Positions 40,409 through 48,810 of a DNA stretch of 64,000 nt are shown here, piece after piece. The stretch lies in assembly GCA_036389255.1 (NCBI GenBank), contig DASVQI010000009.1:13664-77663 (forward strand). Direction: 5' to 3'. Source of the stretch: JACVRN01 sp036389255. Its GTDB lineage: Bacteria > Acidobacteriota > Blastocatellia > Pyrinomonadales > Pyrinomonadaceae. The notes beneath the pieces are model-generated. The model saw only the letters and a list, made by a program, of their open reading frames with translations, was not told the DNA's origin and searched no databases. How positions within the stretch are numbered: position 1 is the first letter of the stretch; each line of letters opens with the position of its first letter. Position numbers and translations under genes: made by a program.

Positions 40409-42217
40409 ATGTCAGCCAAACTAGGCGAAATACTCGTCCGCGAAAACCTTCTCAGCCCGCAGCAATTGCGGGAAGCTCTTGATTACCAGCGAGAGCATGG
40501 TGGTCGTCTGGGATTCAACCTGGTTAAGCTAGGTCTGGTATCTGACGACATGATTACGGCAGTCCTCTCCCGGCAATACGGGGTGCCGTCCGTCAATCTT
40601 GAGCTTTTCGATATAGACGAATCCGTCATACGCCTCATCCCACAGGAAGTGGCGCAGAAATATTCCGTCCTTCCTCTTTCGCGCGTCGGCGCAACGCTGA
40701 CGCTGGCGATGGTTGACCCGACCAACGTCTTCGCCATGGACGACATTAAGTTCATGACAGGCTTGAACATAGAGCCTGTGGTCGTCTCTGAGGCGAGCGT
40801 GCAGGAGGCCATCGCAAAATACTACGCGCAATCCCGCGAGATAGAGCTGGCAGGTCTACATTCCGACGTTGTCGTTGAGGGACTTAAAACGAACGGCAAC
40901 GGTAACGGCCACGCCAACGGCATTACTAACGAAGACCTTGTCTCGCTGGGCAGCCTGGATTTTCAGGCAGATGGCGCGGACAATCTGGAGGTCATAGAGG
41001 ACAACGAAGAGATTGACCTCTCCAGCCTGACGCGCATGAGCGAGGACGCGCCTGTGGTGCGTTTGGTCAACGTCCTTCTGGTTGATGCTCTCAGGCGCGG
41101 CGCATCCGACATCCACGTAGAGCCTTACGAGAAGGAGATGCGTATACGTTTTCGCATTGACGGCGTGCTCTACGACATTATGCACCCTCCCCTGAAACTG
41201 CGAGACGCTCTTATCTCGCGCCTCAAGATTATGTCCAAGCTGGACATCTCCGAAAAGCGGCTCCCGCAAGACGGCCGCATCAAGATTAAGGTCAAGGTGG
41301 ACACTCGCGCCCGCGAGCTTGATTTCCGCATCTCAACGCTTCCCACCCTCTTTGGCGAGAAGGTAGTGCTTCGCCTCTTGGACAAAGAGAACCTTATGCT
41401 CGACATGACCAAGCTCGGCTTCGAGCCTGAGTCTCTGGTCAAGTTCCAGCGCAATATACAGAAGCCTTACGGCATGGTGCTGGTCACGGGCCCCACGGGT
41501 TCCGGTAAGACCAACACGCTCTATTCGGCCCTACAGTCTCTGAACACGCCTGAGACAAACATCATGACGGCTGAAGACCCGGTGGAGTTTAACCTTCCGG
41601 GCATCAATCAGGTTCAGATGAAGGAGCAGATTGGCCTGAACTTTGCCGCAGCGCTCAGAGCCTTCCTTCGCCAAGACCCGAACATCGTCCTCGTGGGCGA
41701 AATTCGAGACTTTGAGACGGCAGAAATAGCTATCAAGGCTGCGCTCACGGGCCACATGGTGCTCTCCACCCTCCACACCAACGACGCGCCCTCCACCATC
41801 TCGCGTCTGATGAACATGGGTATTGAACCCTTTCTGGTAGCCACCTCCGTCAACCTCATACAGGCTCAGCGCCTGATTAGACGAATCTGCAAGGACTGCA
41901 AGACCGACAATCCCTTGCCGCCGGAAGCTTTGCTGGAAGTCGGCTTCACGCCTGAGGAAGCCAAACAGATGAAGACCTACAAGGGGCGCGGTTGCCAGAC
42001 GTGCAACGGCACCGGCTACAAAGGCCGCGTGGGACTTTACGAGGTTCTGGAAGTTACGGACGAAATTCGTGAGTTGATACTGATTGGCGCATCAGCTCTG
42101 GAGCTACGCAAGAAGGCTATAGAAGACGGCATGATTTCTCTGCGTGAATCCGGCCTGCATAAGATTAGGGGCGGAATCACCACTCTGGAAGAGGTCGTGC
42201 GCGAGACTGTGGCCTGA
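40409..42217 (+). CDS. pilB: Type IV pilus assembly ATPase PilB
   Basis: PilB is the cytoplasmic hexameric ATPase that drives pilus extension. The 602-residue protein has an N-terminal MshEN domain (LGEILVRENLLSPQQLREAL; YGVPSVNLELF), a second N-terminal domain, then the T2SS_E ATPase core. Walker A is GPTGSGKT near residues 361-368, the Asp box is IMTAEDPVEFNLPGINQVQM, Walker B is DPNIVLVGEIRDFETAEIA, and the His box is LSTLHTNDAPSTISRL. Two CxxC pairs (RICKDCKTDN and GRGCQTCNGTGYKGR) form the zinc knuckle typical of PilB/GspE. An Asn/Gly-rich linker (TNGNGNGHANG) lies between the N-domains and the core. It is the first gene of the pil operon. Confidence 0.95.
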   Translation: MSAKLGEILVRENLLSPQQLREALDYQREHGGRLGFNLVKLGLVSDDMITAVLSRQYGVPSVNLELFDIDESVIRLIPQEVAQKYSVLPLSRVGATLTLAMVDPTNVFAMDDIKFMTGLNIEPVVVSEASVQEAIAKYYAQSREIELAGLHSDVVVEGLKTNGNGNGHANGITNEDLVSLGSLDFQADGADNLEVIEDNEEIDLSSLTRMSEDAPVVRLVNVLLVDALRRGASDIHVEPYEKEMRIRFRIDGVLYDIMHPPLKLRDALISRLKIMSKLDISEKRLPQDGRIKIKVKVDTRARELDFRISTLPTLFGEKVVLRLLDKENLMLDMTKLGFEPESLVKFQRNIQKPYGMVLVTGPTGSGKTNTLYSALQSLNTPETNIMTAEDPVEFNLPGINQVQMKEQIGLNFAAALRAFLRQDPNIVLVGEIRDFETAEIAIKAALTGHMVLSTLHTNDAPSTISRLMNMGIEPFLVATSVNLIQAQRLIRRICKDCKTDNPLPPEALLEVGFTPEEAKQMKTYKGRGCQTCNGTGYKGRVGLYEVLEVTDEIRELILIGASALELRKKAIEDGMISLRESGLHKIRGGITTLEEVVRETVA

Positions 42218-42236
42218 TTAGAGAGGTAAAAAAAGT

Positions 42237-43037
42237 ATGCTACGTGCTGCCGTCTTATCTTTACTGATGTTCTTATCAATCGCCACCACGCTGCCCATAG
42301 CCGATTCGCTGGCTCAGGGCTTTAGGGTGGAGCGTCCTTCGTCTTCGCGCAACGCACGTCGCCGTCGCTCGCGCGCGTGGTGGCGTCGCTATCGCGCGCG
42401 TCTCGCACGTCGCCGCGCCGCAGAGGCACGCGCACGCGAGGTGGCAGCCCTTCGCGGTCAAGCGCCGGGCGAGCCCGACGCAATCAATAATCCCGACCGC
42501 TCTCGTTTCTCTAACGCAGTGGCGGCAACGGGCGGCGTCTTCAACGACCCTTCCGGCCAGTGGAGCTTGAAGCTGCCGCGCGGCTGGAGCAATCGCCCGG
42601 CCATACAGAATGGCGAGATGCGCTTTCGCGTCTTCGAGAGAAGCGGAAAGCCCGTGGGACAGGCCGCTTTCGCCTTTGTCACGTCTGCTCAGCCGATGCC
42701 GGACGCTACCTTGAGCGCGCGCGCTCGTAAACAACTGCTCGCCGGGGTTCCCTTCTCTGAGCTTCGACGCGCGGTCATAGACAGGATGGTCATGTCCAAC
42801 GGCTTCGTGACGAACGACATGGAGCGAGAGATTGCCGGTCGTCGCGTCTACGTGGTGATTGCACAGACAGCCGCGAGCGCCGACGGTCGCACGCCGGAAC
42901 AGTTCCTGACCTTCTACTTCACAGAGGTCGCGGGCCGCATATACAGCCTCGGCGTGGCAGCCACGCGCGAGAGCGCCGACCGCCTTAACGCCGAAGCCGA
43001 GCAGGTCTTGAACTCGCTCAGCACAGGCCACCGCTAG
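42237..43037 (+). CDS. Secreted protein of unknown function in pil operon (X)
   Basis: The 266-residue protein has a signal peptide (MLRAAVLSLLMFLSIATTL) and then a remarkably Arg-rich segment at about residues 38-75 (NARRRRSRAWWRRYRARLAR). The remaining domain starts GGVFNDPSGQWSLKLPRGWS and ends ATRESADRLNAEAEQVLNSL. The DPSGxWSLxLPxxW opening and overall length resemble the downstream gene at 44486-45175, so they are probable paralogues. Its beta-rich pattern with a closing helix is like PsbP/DUF1795-type small domains, but I would not assign a function. It lies 19 nt after pilB with AGAGG upstream of the ATG, and is followed by a hairpin and then pilT, so a role in pilus function or competence is inferred from context only. 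Confidence 0.75.
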   Translation: MLRAAVLSLLMFLSIATTLPIADSLAQGFRVERPSSSRNARRRRSRAWWRRYRARLARRRAAEARAREVAALRGQAPGEPDAINNPDRSRFSNAVAATGGVFNDPSGQWSLKLPRGWSNRPAIQNGEMRFRVFERSGKPVGQAAFAFVTSAQPMPDATLSARARKQLLAGVPFSELRRAVIDRMVMSNGFVTNDMEREIAGRRVYVVIAQTAASADGRTPEQFLTFYFTEVAGRIYSLGVAATRESADRLNAEAEQVLNSLSTGHR

Positions 43038-43042
43038 ACTTG

Positions 43043-43082
43043 AGGGACGGCGAAAGAGAGTCTGAAAACCTTTCGCCGCCCT
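43043..43082 (+). terminator. Hairpin between gene X and pilT
   Basis: AGGGACGGCGAAAG (43043-43056) pairs with CTTTCGCCGCCCT (43070-43082) with one bulged base. It is followed by GATTC rather than a T-run, so it may attenuate transcription or stabilise the upstream mRNA rather than terminate fully. Confidence 0.55.
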
Positions 43083-43182
43083 GATTCTTCAGGATGAGGT
43101 AACAACACCTTCCCCTAGCACGAGCGGAAACAACAGATGCTCCGCCTCAAGTTTCGCTCGTCGTACAGGAGAAACAGAGCTT

Positions 43183-44400
43183 ATGATGTCGAATGAAAAC
43201 GCACCGCAGATTTCGCTCTCCGAGCTGCTGAAGAAGCTCACGGAGCTGAACGGGTCTGACCTTCACATTACCACCAACACTGCACCGCAAGTTCGCGTAG
43301 ACGGTCACTTGCGCCCGCTTGAAGGTTATCGTCCACTGACTTCTGCCGAAACCAAGCAACTCGCCTATTCGGTCTTGACCGATGCGCAGAAGCATCGCTT
43401 TGAAGAGAATCTGGAGCTGGACTTTTCATTCGGCGTCAAGGGCCTGTCACGTTTCCGCGCCAACATCTTCAACCAGCGCGGCGCTGTCGGCGCGGTCTTT
43501 CGCGCCATCCCTTACGAGATTAAGCCGTTCGATGCTCTGGGTCTTCCGCCCGTCGTCAAGCAGCTTTGCGACAAGCCGCGCGGGCTGATACTCGTCACCG
43601 GCCCGACCGGCTCCGGTAAATCAACGACGCTCGCCGCCATGATTGACAAGATTAACGTGGACAGGCACGAGCACATACTGACCATTGAAGACCCCATAGA
43701 ATTCCTGCATAACCACAAGGGCTGTCTGGTCAACCAGCGCGAAGTCAGCGCCGACACGCGCAGTTTCGCTGACGCTCTCCGCACCGCCCTTCGTCAAGAC
43801 CCTGACGTGGTGCTCGTCGGCGAAATGCGCGACCTAGAAACCATTGAATCCGCTCTGCGCATAGCTGAAACGGGCCACTTGACTCTGGCGACGCTGCACA
43901 CCAACAGCGCGGCCTCCACCATCAACCGCATCATTGACGTCTTCCCTTCCGCCCAGCAGGCGCAGGTTCGCGCGCAGCTCTCGCTGGTGCTTGAAGGCAT
44001 CCTCTGTCAGACGCTTCTGCCGCGCATAGAAGGAACCGGGCGCGCCATGGCCATGGAAATCCTTGTGCCGAATCCGGCCATACGCAATCTGATTCGTGAA
44101 GACAAGGTTCACCAGATTTACTCCATGATGCAGACGGGCCAGGAGAAGTTCGGCATGCAGACCTTCAATCAGTCGCTGGCCACGCTCTATCACAAGCGGC
44201 TCATCTCGCTGGACGTAGCCATACAGCGCTCGTCCAACCCGGACGAGTTGAAGGAGCTCATAGAGCGCGGCTCAGGCGTCAATACCGGCAACGGCAATGG
44301 CGCTCCGGGCGCGGGCAACATGCGTCCCGGCACACACCCGAGCCCCTACGCACAGGGCAGGCCGATTGGCTCGCGTCCCGGCGCTCCCAACGGTCGCTAA
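43183..44400 (+). CDS. pilT: Pilus retraction ATPase PilT
   Basis: PilT powers pilus retraction, twitching motility and, in competent bacteria, uptake of DNA bound to pili. The 405-residue protein has the PilT N-terminal PAS-like domain (LTELNGSDLHITTNTAPQVR), Walker A GPTGSGKST near residue 140, the Asp box HILTIEDPIEFLHNHKGCLV, Walker B DPDVVLVGEMRDLETIESAL and His box LATLHTNSAASTINRIIDVF. The PilT-specific AIRNLIRE motif is present (NPAIRNLIREDKVHQIYSMM), which separates it from PilU and PilB. The last 35 residues are a Gly/Asn/Pro-rich tail beyond the normal end. Two ATGs in tandem (43183, 43186) follow AGGAG. Confidence 0.95.
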   Translation: MMSNENAPQISLSELLKKLTELNGSDLHITTNTAPQVRVDGHLRPLEGYRPLTSAETKQLAYSVLTDAQKHRFEENLELDFSFGVKGLSRFRANIFNQRGAVGAVFRAIPYEIKPFDALGLPPVVKQLCDKPRGLILVTGPTGSGKSTTLAAMIDKINVDRHEHILTIEDPIEFLHNHKGCLVNQREVSADTRSFADALRTALRQDPDVVLVGEMRDLETIESALRIAETGHLTLATLHTNSAASTINRIIDVFPSAQQAQVRAQLSLVLEGILCQTLLPRIEGTGRAMAMEILVPNPAIRNLIREDKVHQIYSMMQTGQEKFGMQTFNQSLATLYHKRLISLDVAIQRSSNPDELKELIERGSGVNTGNGNGAPGAGNMRPGTHPSPYAQGRPIGSRPGAPNGR

Positions 44401-44485
44401 CCTTTATCGCTCCTTTAAGCTTTTGAACAAGATGGTTGAGAAGGACAGGAAAAAATTTGTACGGGGAGAGAGCGGCCTTCGCACG

Positions 44486-45175
44486 ATGCGTTTTGTCGTC
44501 ATGATTGCTCTGACTCTGTGCGCTTTCGTCTCAGGTGCTTCGGCGCAGCAGGCTGGCCGCCGTGCGACGCCGACGCTTACTAGCGAAGACCTGCTTGACC
44601 GCCCTTCGGCTTACACACCTACGGCGACACAGTCGCGCGTCTCGTCTTCCATCTCAGCATCTTCCAGACTCTCGCCCGTCGGCTCGCTTTACCGAGACCC
44701 TTCGGGCACATTCTCGCTTAATCTTCCTTCCGTTAGCTGGCGGCTCAGCACAAAGTCTGAAGGTAAGGGAAAGCTTTCAGACCTGCGCGTCTTCAGAAAG
44801 CTGGACGCGGATGGATTCGCCTCCGCCACGGCCAGCGTTTACGTACTCTCTTCAAACGCGGCTCTCTCCGTTGGCCGTATCGCGCCGGGTGATGCGGCAG
44901 GCCAGCGCGCACTAGCCGAAGCTCTGGCCGCACGCTTTCTTAGCAGCAACTCATCCGTCGTTTCGGCCGCGCTTGACCGGGCGGTCTTTCAGGTCGTAGC
45001 AGACCAGACGGTTTCGCGTCGAGCCGTGGTGCGCGCCAGCATCCACGCCTTTGAGCAGGACGGTAAGCTCTACGTGATAGTCTGCCGCGCCCCGCTTGAA
45101 TCATTCGACTCGCAGGCGCGCGAATTCTCTGCCATCACACAATCTCTAGCGTCATCCGTCGCCCGTCCGTCCTAA
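44486..45175 (+). CDS. Secreted protein of unknown function in pil operon (Y)
   Basis: I start at ATG 44486, giving 229 residues; an ATG at 44432 would add 18. A signal peptide (MRFVVMIALTLCAFVSGASA) is followed by a Ser/Thr-rich linker and a domain beginning GSLYRDPSGTFSLNLPSVSW. It ends ESFDSQAREFSAITQSLASS. The DPSG-F/W-SL-LP opening, hydrophobic strand pattern and final amphipathic helix match gene X (42237-43037), suggesting a duplicated family inserted twice in one operon. Function unknown. It lies 85 nt after pilT and 38 nt before pilC, so transcription with the pilus genes is likely. Confidence 0.72.
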   Translation: MRFVVMIALTLCAFVSGASAQQAGRRATPTLTSEDLLDRPSAYTPTATQSRVSSSISASSRLSPVGSLYRDPSGTFSLNLPSVSWRLSTKSEGKGKLSDLRVFRKLDADGFASATASVYVLSSNAALSVGRIAPGDAAGQRALAEALAARFLSSNSSVVSAALDRAVFQVVADQTVSRRAVVRASIHAFEQDGKLYVIVCRAPLESFDSQAREFSAITQSLASSVARPS

Positions 45176-45213
45176 GGTGGCGGCGCTCATGTTTATCCAG
45201 GAGTCTTCCACTT

Positions 45214-46443
45214 ATGCCCACATACGTTTTCAAAGGCCGCAACCGCTTGAACGAGACTGTAGGCGGCGAGCGCGTCGCAGACAATCGTGAAGCCCTGCGC
45301 CAGATTCTGCGCAAAGAGCAGATCACGCTCACCTCCGTCAAGGAGAAGGGGCGAGAGATGAGCATCCCTAAGCTTGGCGGGCGCAAGAAGGTGAAGGCCA
45401 AAGAGCTTTCCATCTTCACGCGCCAGTTCTCCGTCATGATTGATGCTGGCCTTCCGCTCGTACAGTGCCTCGACATTCTAGCGCAGCAGCAGGAGAACAA
45501 GCATTTCCAGCAAGTCCTTCTTCAGGTCAGACAGGATGTTGAAGAAGGCTCCACGCTGGCCGGGGCTATGGCTAGACACCCGAAGGTCTTTGACCAGCTC
45601 TACTCGAACATGGTGGAAGCGGGCGAGACGGGCGGTATCCTGGACATCATTCTTCAGCGACTCTCGACCTTCATAGAGAAGATAGTCAAGCTCAAGCGCG
45701 ACGTTATGTCCGCCATGATTTACCCGGCGGCGGTTGTCGTCATAGCCGTGGCCGTCATAGCGGTCATCATGATTTTCGTCATCCCGCAGTTTCAGAATAT
45801 CTTCATGGGGCTCCTTGGGCCGGGCGAGGCACTGCCGCTCCCCACTCGCATTGTCGTAGGCATCAGCGACTTCATAGCAGGCTGGGGCGGTCTGGCAATC
45901 CTCATCGCCATTATAGGCACAGGTATAGGACTGCGTGCCTACTACAGGACGCCAAATGGCCGTAAAGTAATTGACAGGACTTCTCTGAAGGTGCCGCTCT
46001 TCGGCGGCATCCTGCGTAAGATAGCGGTCGCGCGCTTTTCACGCACTCTCTCGACTTTGCTCTCTTCCGGCGTGCCGATTCTGCAATCTCTGGACATCAC
46101 CGCGAGAACCGCAGGCAATGTCGTCATCGAAGAAGCCATTCTGAAAGTTCGAACAGGCGTGGAACGCGGCGAAAGCTTCGTTGACCCCCTAAAAGCCACA
46201 GAGGTCTTCCCGCACATGGTCGCGCAGATGATAGGCATAGGCGAGCAGACGGGCGCGCTCGACGCCATGCTCGGCAAGATAGCTGACTTCTACGAACAGG
46301 AAGTTGACGCGGCCATAGCCAACCTCCTGACACTCATAGAGCCCATCATGATAGGCTTTTTGGGAGTAACCATCGGCAGCATAGTCATCGCCATGTACCT
46401 CCCCCTCTTCACCCTCATAGGCAAACTCGCCGGTTCGCATTAA
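45214..46443 (+). CDS. pilC: Type IV pilus inner-membrane platform protein PilC
   Basis: PilC is the polytopic inner-membrane protein on which PilB and PilT act. The 409-residue protein starts MPTYVFKGRNRLNETVGGER and has the tandem T2SSF domains: ELSIFTRQFSVMIDAGLPLV, then IYPAAVVVIAVAVIAVIMIF (TM1), a central TM (LAILIAIIGTGIGLRAYYRT), a second copy (VARFSRTLSTLLSSGVPILQ) and a last TM (PIMIGFLGVTIGSIVIAMYL). The paired signature GxxxGxLxxxLxRL appears as GETGGILDIILQRLSTFIEK and GEQTGALDAMLGKIADFYEQ. Intact and of normal length. It is the last core gene before the accessory island. Pilin genes, pilM-Q and pilD are not in the window. Confidence 0.95.
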   Translation: MPTYVFKGRNRLNETVGGERVADNREALRQILRKEQITLTSVKEKGREMSIPKLGGRKKVKAKELSIFTRQFSVMIDAGLPLVQCLDILAQQQENKHFQQVLLQVRQDVEEGSTLAGAMARHPKVFDQLYSNMVEAGETGGILDIILQRLSTFIEKIVKLKRDVMSAMIYPAAVVVIAVAVIAVIMIFVIPQFQNIFMGLLGPGEALPLPTRIVVGISDFIAGWGGLAILIAIIGTGIGLRAYYRTPNGRKVIDRTSLKVPLFGGILRKIAVARFSRTLSTLLSSGVPILQSLDITARTAGNVVIEEAILKVRTGVERGESFVDPLKATEVFPHMVAQMIGIGEQTGALDAMLGKIADFYEQEVDAAIANLLTLIEPIMIGFLGVTIGSIVIAMYLPLFTLIGKLAGSH

Positions 46444-46464
46444 AGCCCTGACGGTCACTCATAG

Positions 46465-46530
46465 TGTGGAAGAAAAATAATTAGCGTCCCTAGAAAATAA
46501 TTACCATTTCCAGGAAAAAGTTAGCGTCTC
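46465..46530. mobile_element. Solitary IS21-family-like end (remnant)
   Basis: The segment starts TGTGGA and contains three related units in tandem: AAAAATAATTAGCGTCCC, AAAATAATTACCATTTCC and AAAAAGTTAGCGTCTC. Multiple short repeats next to a TG terminus are how IS21-family ends look, but no istA/istB transposase is present and I did not find a matching opposite end. It lies 22 nt after the pilC stop, exactly where the island begins. Assignment is by pattern only. Confidence 0.35.
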
Positions 46531-46540
46531 ACAACAACTT

Positions 46541-46580
46541 TAATGACTGCGCCAAGCTTATAAGCTTGGCGCAGTCATTA
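46541..46580. repeat. Perfect 40-bp palindrome
   Basis: The 20-nt half at 46541-46560 (TAATGACTGCGCCAAGCTTA) is exactly the reverse complement of 46561-46580, with no loop. On RNA it would fold into a hairpin of about 18 bp flanked by A/T runs, so it could be a bidirectional terminator between pilC and the convergent gene relic. It also fits a recombination or insertion scar at the core/island border. Confidence 0.93.
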
Positions 46581-46616
46581 ATTTAATGCGACATTTACTA
46601 GTATGCCTCATGGATC

Positions 46617-48020
46617 CTAGTCACCTTGACCTTCGGGTACATCATTAGCGAGTATTAGATTACGCCCATTCATCAGAGAATCCACGAAAGTATCGGAAGT
46701 AATCCTACCTTCTATTACTCGAACGAAAAGCTCACCCAACTCTTGTATAGGAATAAGTTTATAAGTGGTATTTGGGTTAATTGCATTATTCATGTTGGGG
46801 GCATTACGTACGGCTAAGTCATGAAACCCCGGGCGGCCGAACACTGCATAGGTGGTCGGATTAAACCGAGCTCCGGATCTAACTATTTCAGTGCATTTGC
46901 TATCCGAAACATTTGTTCTGGAGGCTGTAACTGAACCTACCAAAATTCCATTTGATACCGGTAAAAGGATGTCAGGTTCTCCTTCTCTTTGTTTAGCGAT
47001 GCGAGTAGCTGCTAATTCTAGGGGAGGAGAGTTAAGCAATTCAACAATCGCGTGCTCCAACGCTGTCCCTTCTAGCTCATATATTGCATGTATAATGCGT
47101 GGGTCACGACCATGTTTTTCTAAGCAGGCTGCTTGATTGTGTTTTGCTCTTTCTTGGGACTCTCCCAGCCTTCTGATAATCGCTTCATGGATGCGCTGCG
47201 CAGTTCTTGGATTAATGATGCCTCTGAAATCATCTGCTGGGGTATCAAGGATTCTATCGAGTGAAGAATACCCGGCGTCAACCAGTCGCTTAACTGTCAT
47301 TCGAGTGCCCCCACGCACACCGAGCTTATGCAATTCTATACCTTCGGTTTGGACGCCTCTAATCAATCTTTCACTTAGAACTCGCACCTCAGTTACAAAA
47401 CCGGCATCATACTTTAACGCGAAAGCAATACGGCGAATCGTATCTGTCATCCATGCCGCTGTTTCCGCAATCCTCTGTACGATTCCCGACAGAAATCTAT
47501 TTCCTCCAGGTGCATATCTGTTCTCTATCTCACGCATGTCTGTGCAGTTAATCCAATCATTTAAGAGAAGAGACACCTGTATTCTTCTGTCTAAATCGAT
47601 TTGGCTACTTACCACCGTAGTCTGGCTTGACCATTCGCAAAGACCCTCGCGATTCCTTGGGTCAAATGCTTCTAATCTCTGCCATGTTTCGTTTCTATCT
47701 GGAGCTCGGAAGGTAATCCTTAGCTGATCGCTGATCTCTCGACAATGTAAACACGCGAAAATCAACTCCCAAGGTTCCCAGTTAGTTGGGTCAATGTTTT
47801 CGAGGGCTTGTTGAAGTAGGACAAAGCTCTCTACCTCTACTCTACTGGCAGCACATAGAGATCCAAGAGGAGTAGTAGTAAAGCCGCCTTCATTAGGTTG
47901 TTCGAGTAAGCGGTGGCGTTGTAAATACGTAATATTATCTGAGATCCGTTTGATGAATGACTCACGAGTTTTAGGGCTACTATTTATTAATTTACCGAAG
48001 CGTCTTCCGGCATCTCTGGT
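46617..48020 (-). pseudogene. 5'-truncated helicase C-terminal region with degenerate nuclease-like domain
   Basis: The frame is open from 48020 to 46617 (about 467 residues) but has no credible start codon. A TAG at 48021-48023 closes it upstream, and beyond that the reading appears shifted, so this is a fragment of a larger gene. The visible part fits the C-terminus of a Ski2/Hel308-like superfamily 2 helicase. It has a winged-helix-like opening (ISDNITYLQRHRLLEQ; TTTPLGSLCAASRVEV) and an HhH-like segment (LGVRGGTRMTVKRLVDAGYS; LDRILDTPADDFRGI). The last 120 residues (EPDILLPVSNGILVGSVTAS; AVFGRPGFHDLAVRNA) resemble a PD-(D/E)xK endonuclease-like fold, but the usual E-x-K is replaced by G-S-V. 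The DEAD motor domains are absent. AT-rich compared with the core. Confidence 0.65.
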
Positions 48021-48066
48021 CTACAGGAAACTCAAGCCCCAAGCGCGAGAGTAGAATTCAAGGCAA

Positions 48067-48363
48067 CTATGTCTTGAGAGACAATTCCTTTCCTGAAGCA
48101 CAACCTGCGGCCTCGATTTCACTGAATCCCTGAACAACTGCCTCAATTTGCTTTCCTATAAATACATGTGAATTAAAATCTCCTTTCTCAACTGCGGTGA
48201 CTGCATCTCCATGCAATTGCTTAAGATGTTGGGCCAGTTCCGAACCAACGTATAACGTTAATAATTCAACCAACATTCCAGGCGGCAAGCCGGGCGTGAG
48301 GACATCCACCAAACGCAACGGTGCGTCAAGCGTCAAAGATTCTCGTTTATTCCCTCCTATCAT
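48067..48363 (-). CDS. Unrecognised 98-residue ORF, possible gene fragment
   Basis: An open frame on the same strand as, and upstream of, the helicase relic. It contains LRLVDVLTPGLPPGMLVELL and GSELAQHLKQLHGDAVTAVE, which read like a folded helical protein. The ATG at 48363 has no Shine-Dalgarno upstream; an AGGAGG lies inside the first codons, which suggests the true start or a former start has been lost. It could be the remnant of a partner gene of the helicase. No family recognised. Confidence 0.35.
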   Translation of the reverse strand: MIGGNKRESLTLDAPLRLVDVLTPGLPPGMLVELLTLYVGSELAQHLKQLHGDAVTAVEKGDFNSHVFIGKQIEAVVQGFSEIEAAGCASGKELSLKT

Positions 48364-48399
48364 CTTTGGAGTATTGGTAAGCGTCTGATGAAGGCAATT

Positions 48400-48440
48400 A
48401 AGTCCGGTATGCCGGACAATTCGTCCGGCATACCGGACTT
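48400..48440. repeat. Perfect inverted repeat with nested TCCGG/CCGGA palindromes
   Basis: The 18-nt arms 48400-48417 and 48423-48440 are exact reverse complements with a 5-nt loop. Each arm is itself palindromic around TCCGG-N4-CCGGA, so four TCCGG/CCGGA sites occur in 41 nt. This could be a cruciform, a protein-binding operator, or a tiny transposable repeat. Confidence 0.9.
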
Positions 48441-48510
48441 GTGCAAGCTATTAGCCGTAAGCCATCCGAAAAAACTCCAGCAAAATCCGTTTTTTTGGAA
48501 ACGCTCCAGA

Positions 48511-48574
48511 GGTACAGTTAATGCATATATCGGAAATATGAAGCCAGCTTCAGGCTTCGAAAATGTACTGTACC
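48511..48574 (+). repeat. Nested inverted repeat upstream of small ORF
   Basis: The outer arms GGTACAGT (48511-48518) and ACTGTACC (48567-48574) enclose an inner hairpin GAAGCC (48540-48545) / GGCTTC (48553-48558). It ends 37 nt before the start codon of the small membrane ORF and may form a structured leader. Confidence 0.6.
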
Positions 48575-48611
48575 AAGAATGAGCCGCAAGGCTCAGAGAG
48601 GAGCTTTAGTC

Positions 48612-48764
48612 GTGGTCAAACTCGCATATTGGATGCAAAAGCTAACAGGGTCGCTGCTGGGCAGTTTCATGGCGGCTGTTCTGGCCGGAGACATCATGGT
48701 CTGCGTAGCACTGATTCTGTTCGGCTTCGACATCACACCTACACCCCTCCACACCCTGGCCTAA
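48612..48764 (+). CDS. Putative small hydrophobic protein
   Basis: A 50-residue frame starting with GTG at 48612. A good Shine-Dalgarno (GAGAGGAG, GGAG at 48600-48603) lies 8 nt upstream. The sequence has a basic/aromatic start (KLAYWMQKLTGSLLG), one clear TM helix (MAAVLAGDIMVCVALILFGF) and a short polar tail (DITPTPLHTLA). A strong hairpin overlaps its stop codon. The unit of structured leader, RBS, small TM protein and terminator suggests it is expressed. It could be a type I toxin-like peptide or a small membrane regulator; the sequence alone does not decide. An internal ATG at 48633 would give a shorter form. Confidence 0.45.
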   Translation: MVKLAYWMQKLTGSLLGSFMAAVLAGDIMVCVALILFGFDITPTPLHTLA

Positions 48765-48781
48765 GGGTTAGGCCAGGGTTT
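48757..48781 (+). terminator. Hairpin terminator after small ORF
   Basis: CCCTGGCCTA (48757-48766) pairs perfectly with TAGGCCAGGG (about 48769-48778), followed by TTTACTTTT. It overlaps the TAA stop of the small ORF. Confidence 0.75.
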
Positions 48782-48810
48782 ACTTTTGTGAACTGCTGGC
48801 GGTGCGCGGA

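Noticed and set aside
46617..48363. Hachiman (HamA-HamB) defence pair
   Set aside because: The helicase lacks motor domains, and the 98-residue frame upstream shows no recognisable DUF1837 motif; calling the system would go beyond what is visible.
48388..48582. 64-codon plus-strand frame
   Set aside because: It reads straight through two inverted repeats and has no Shine-Dalgarno.
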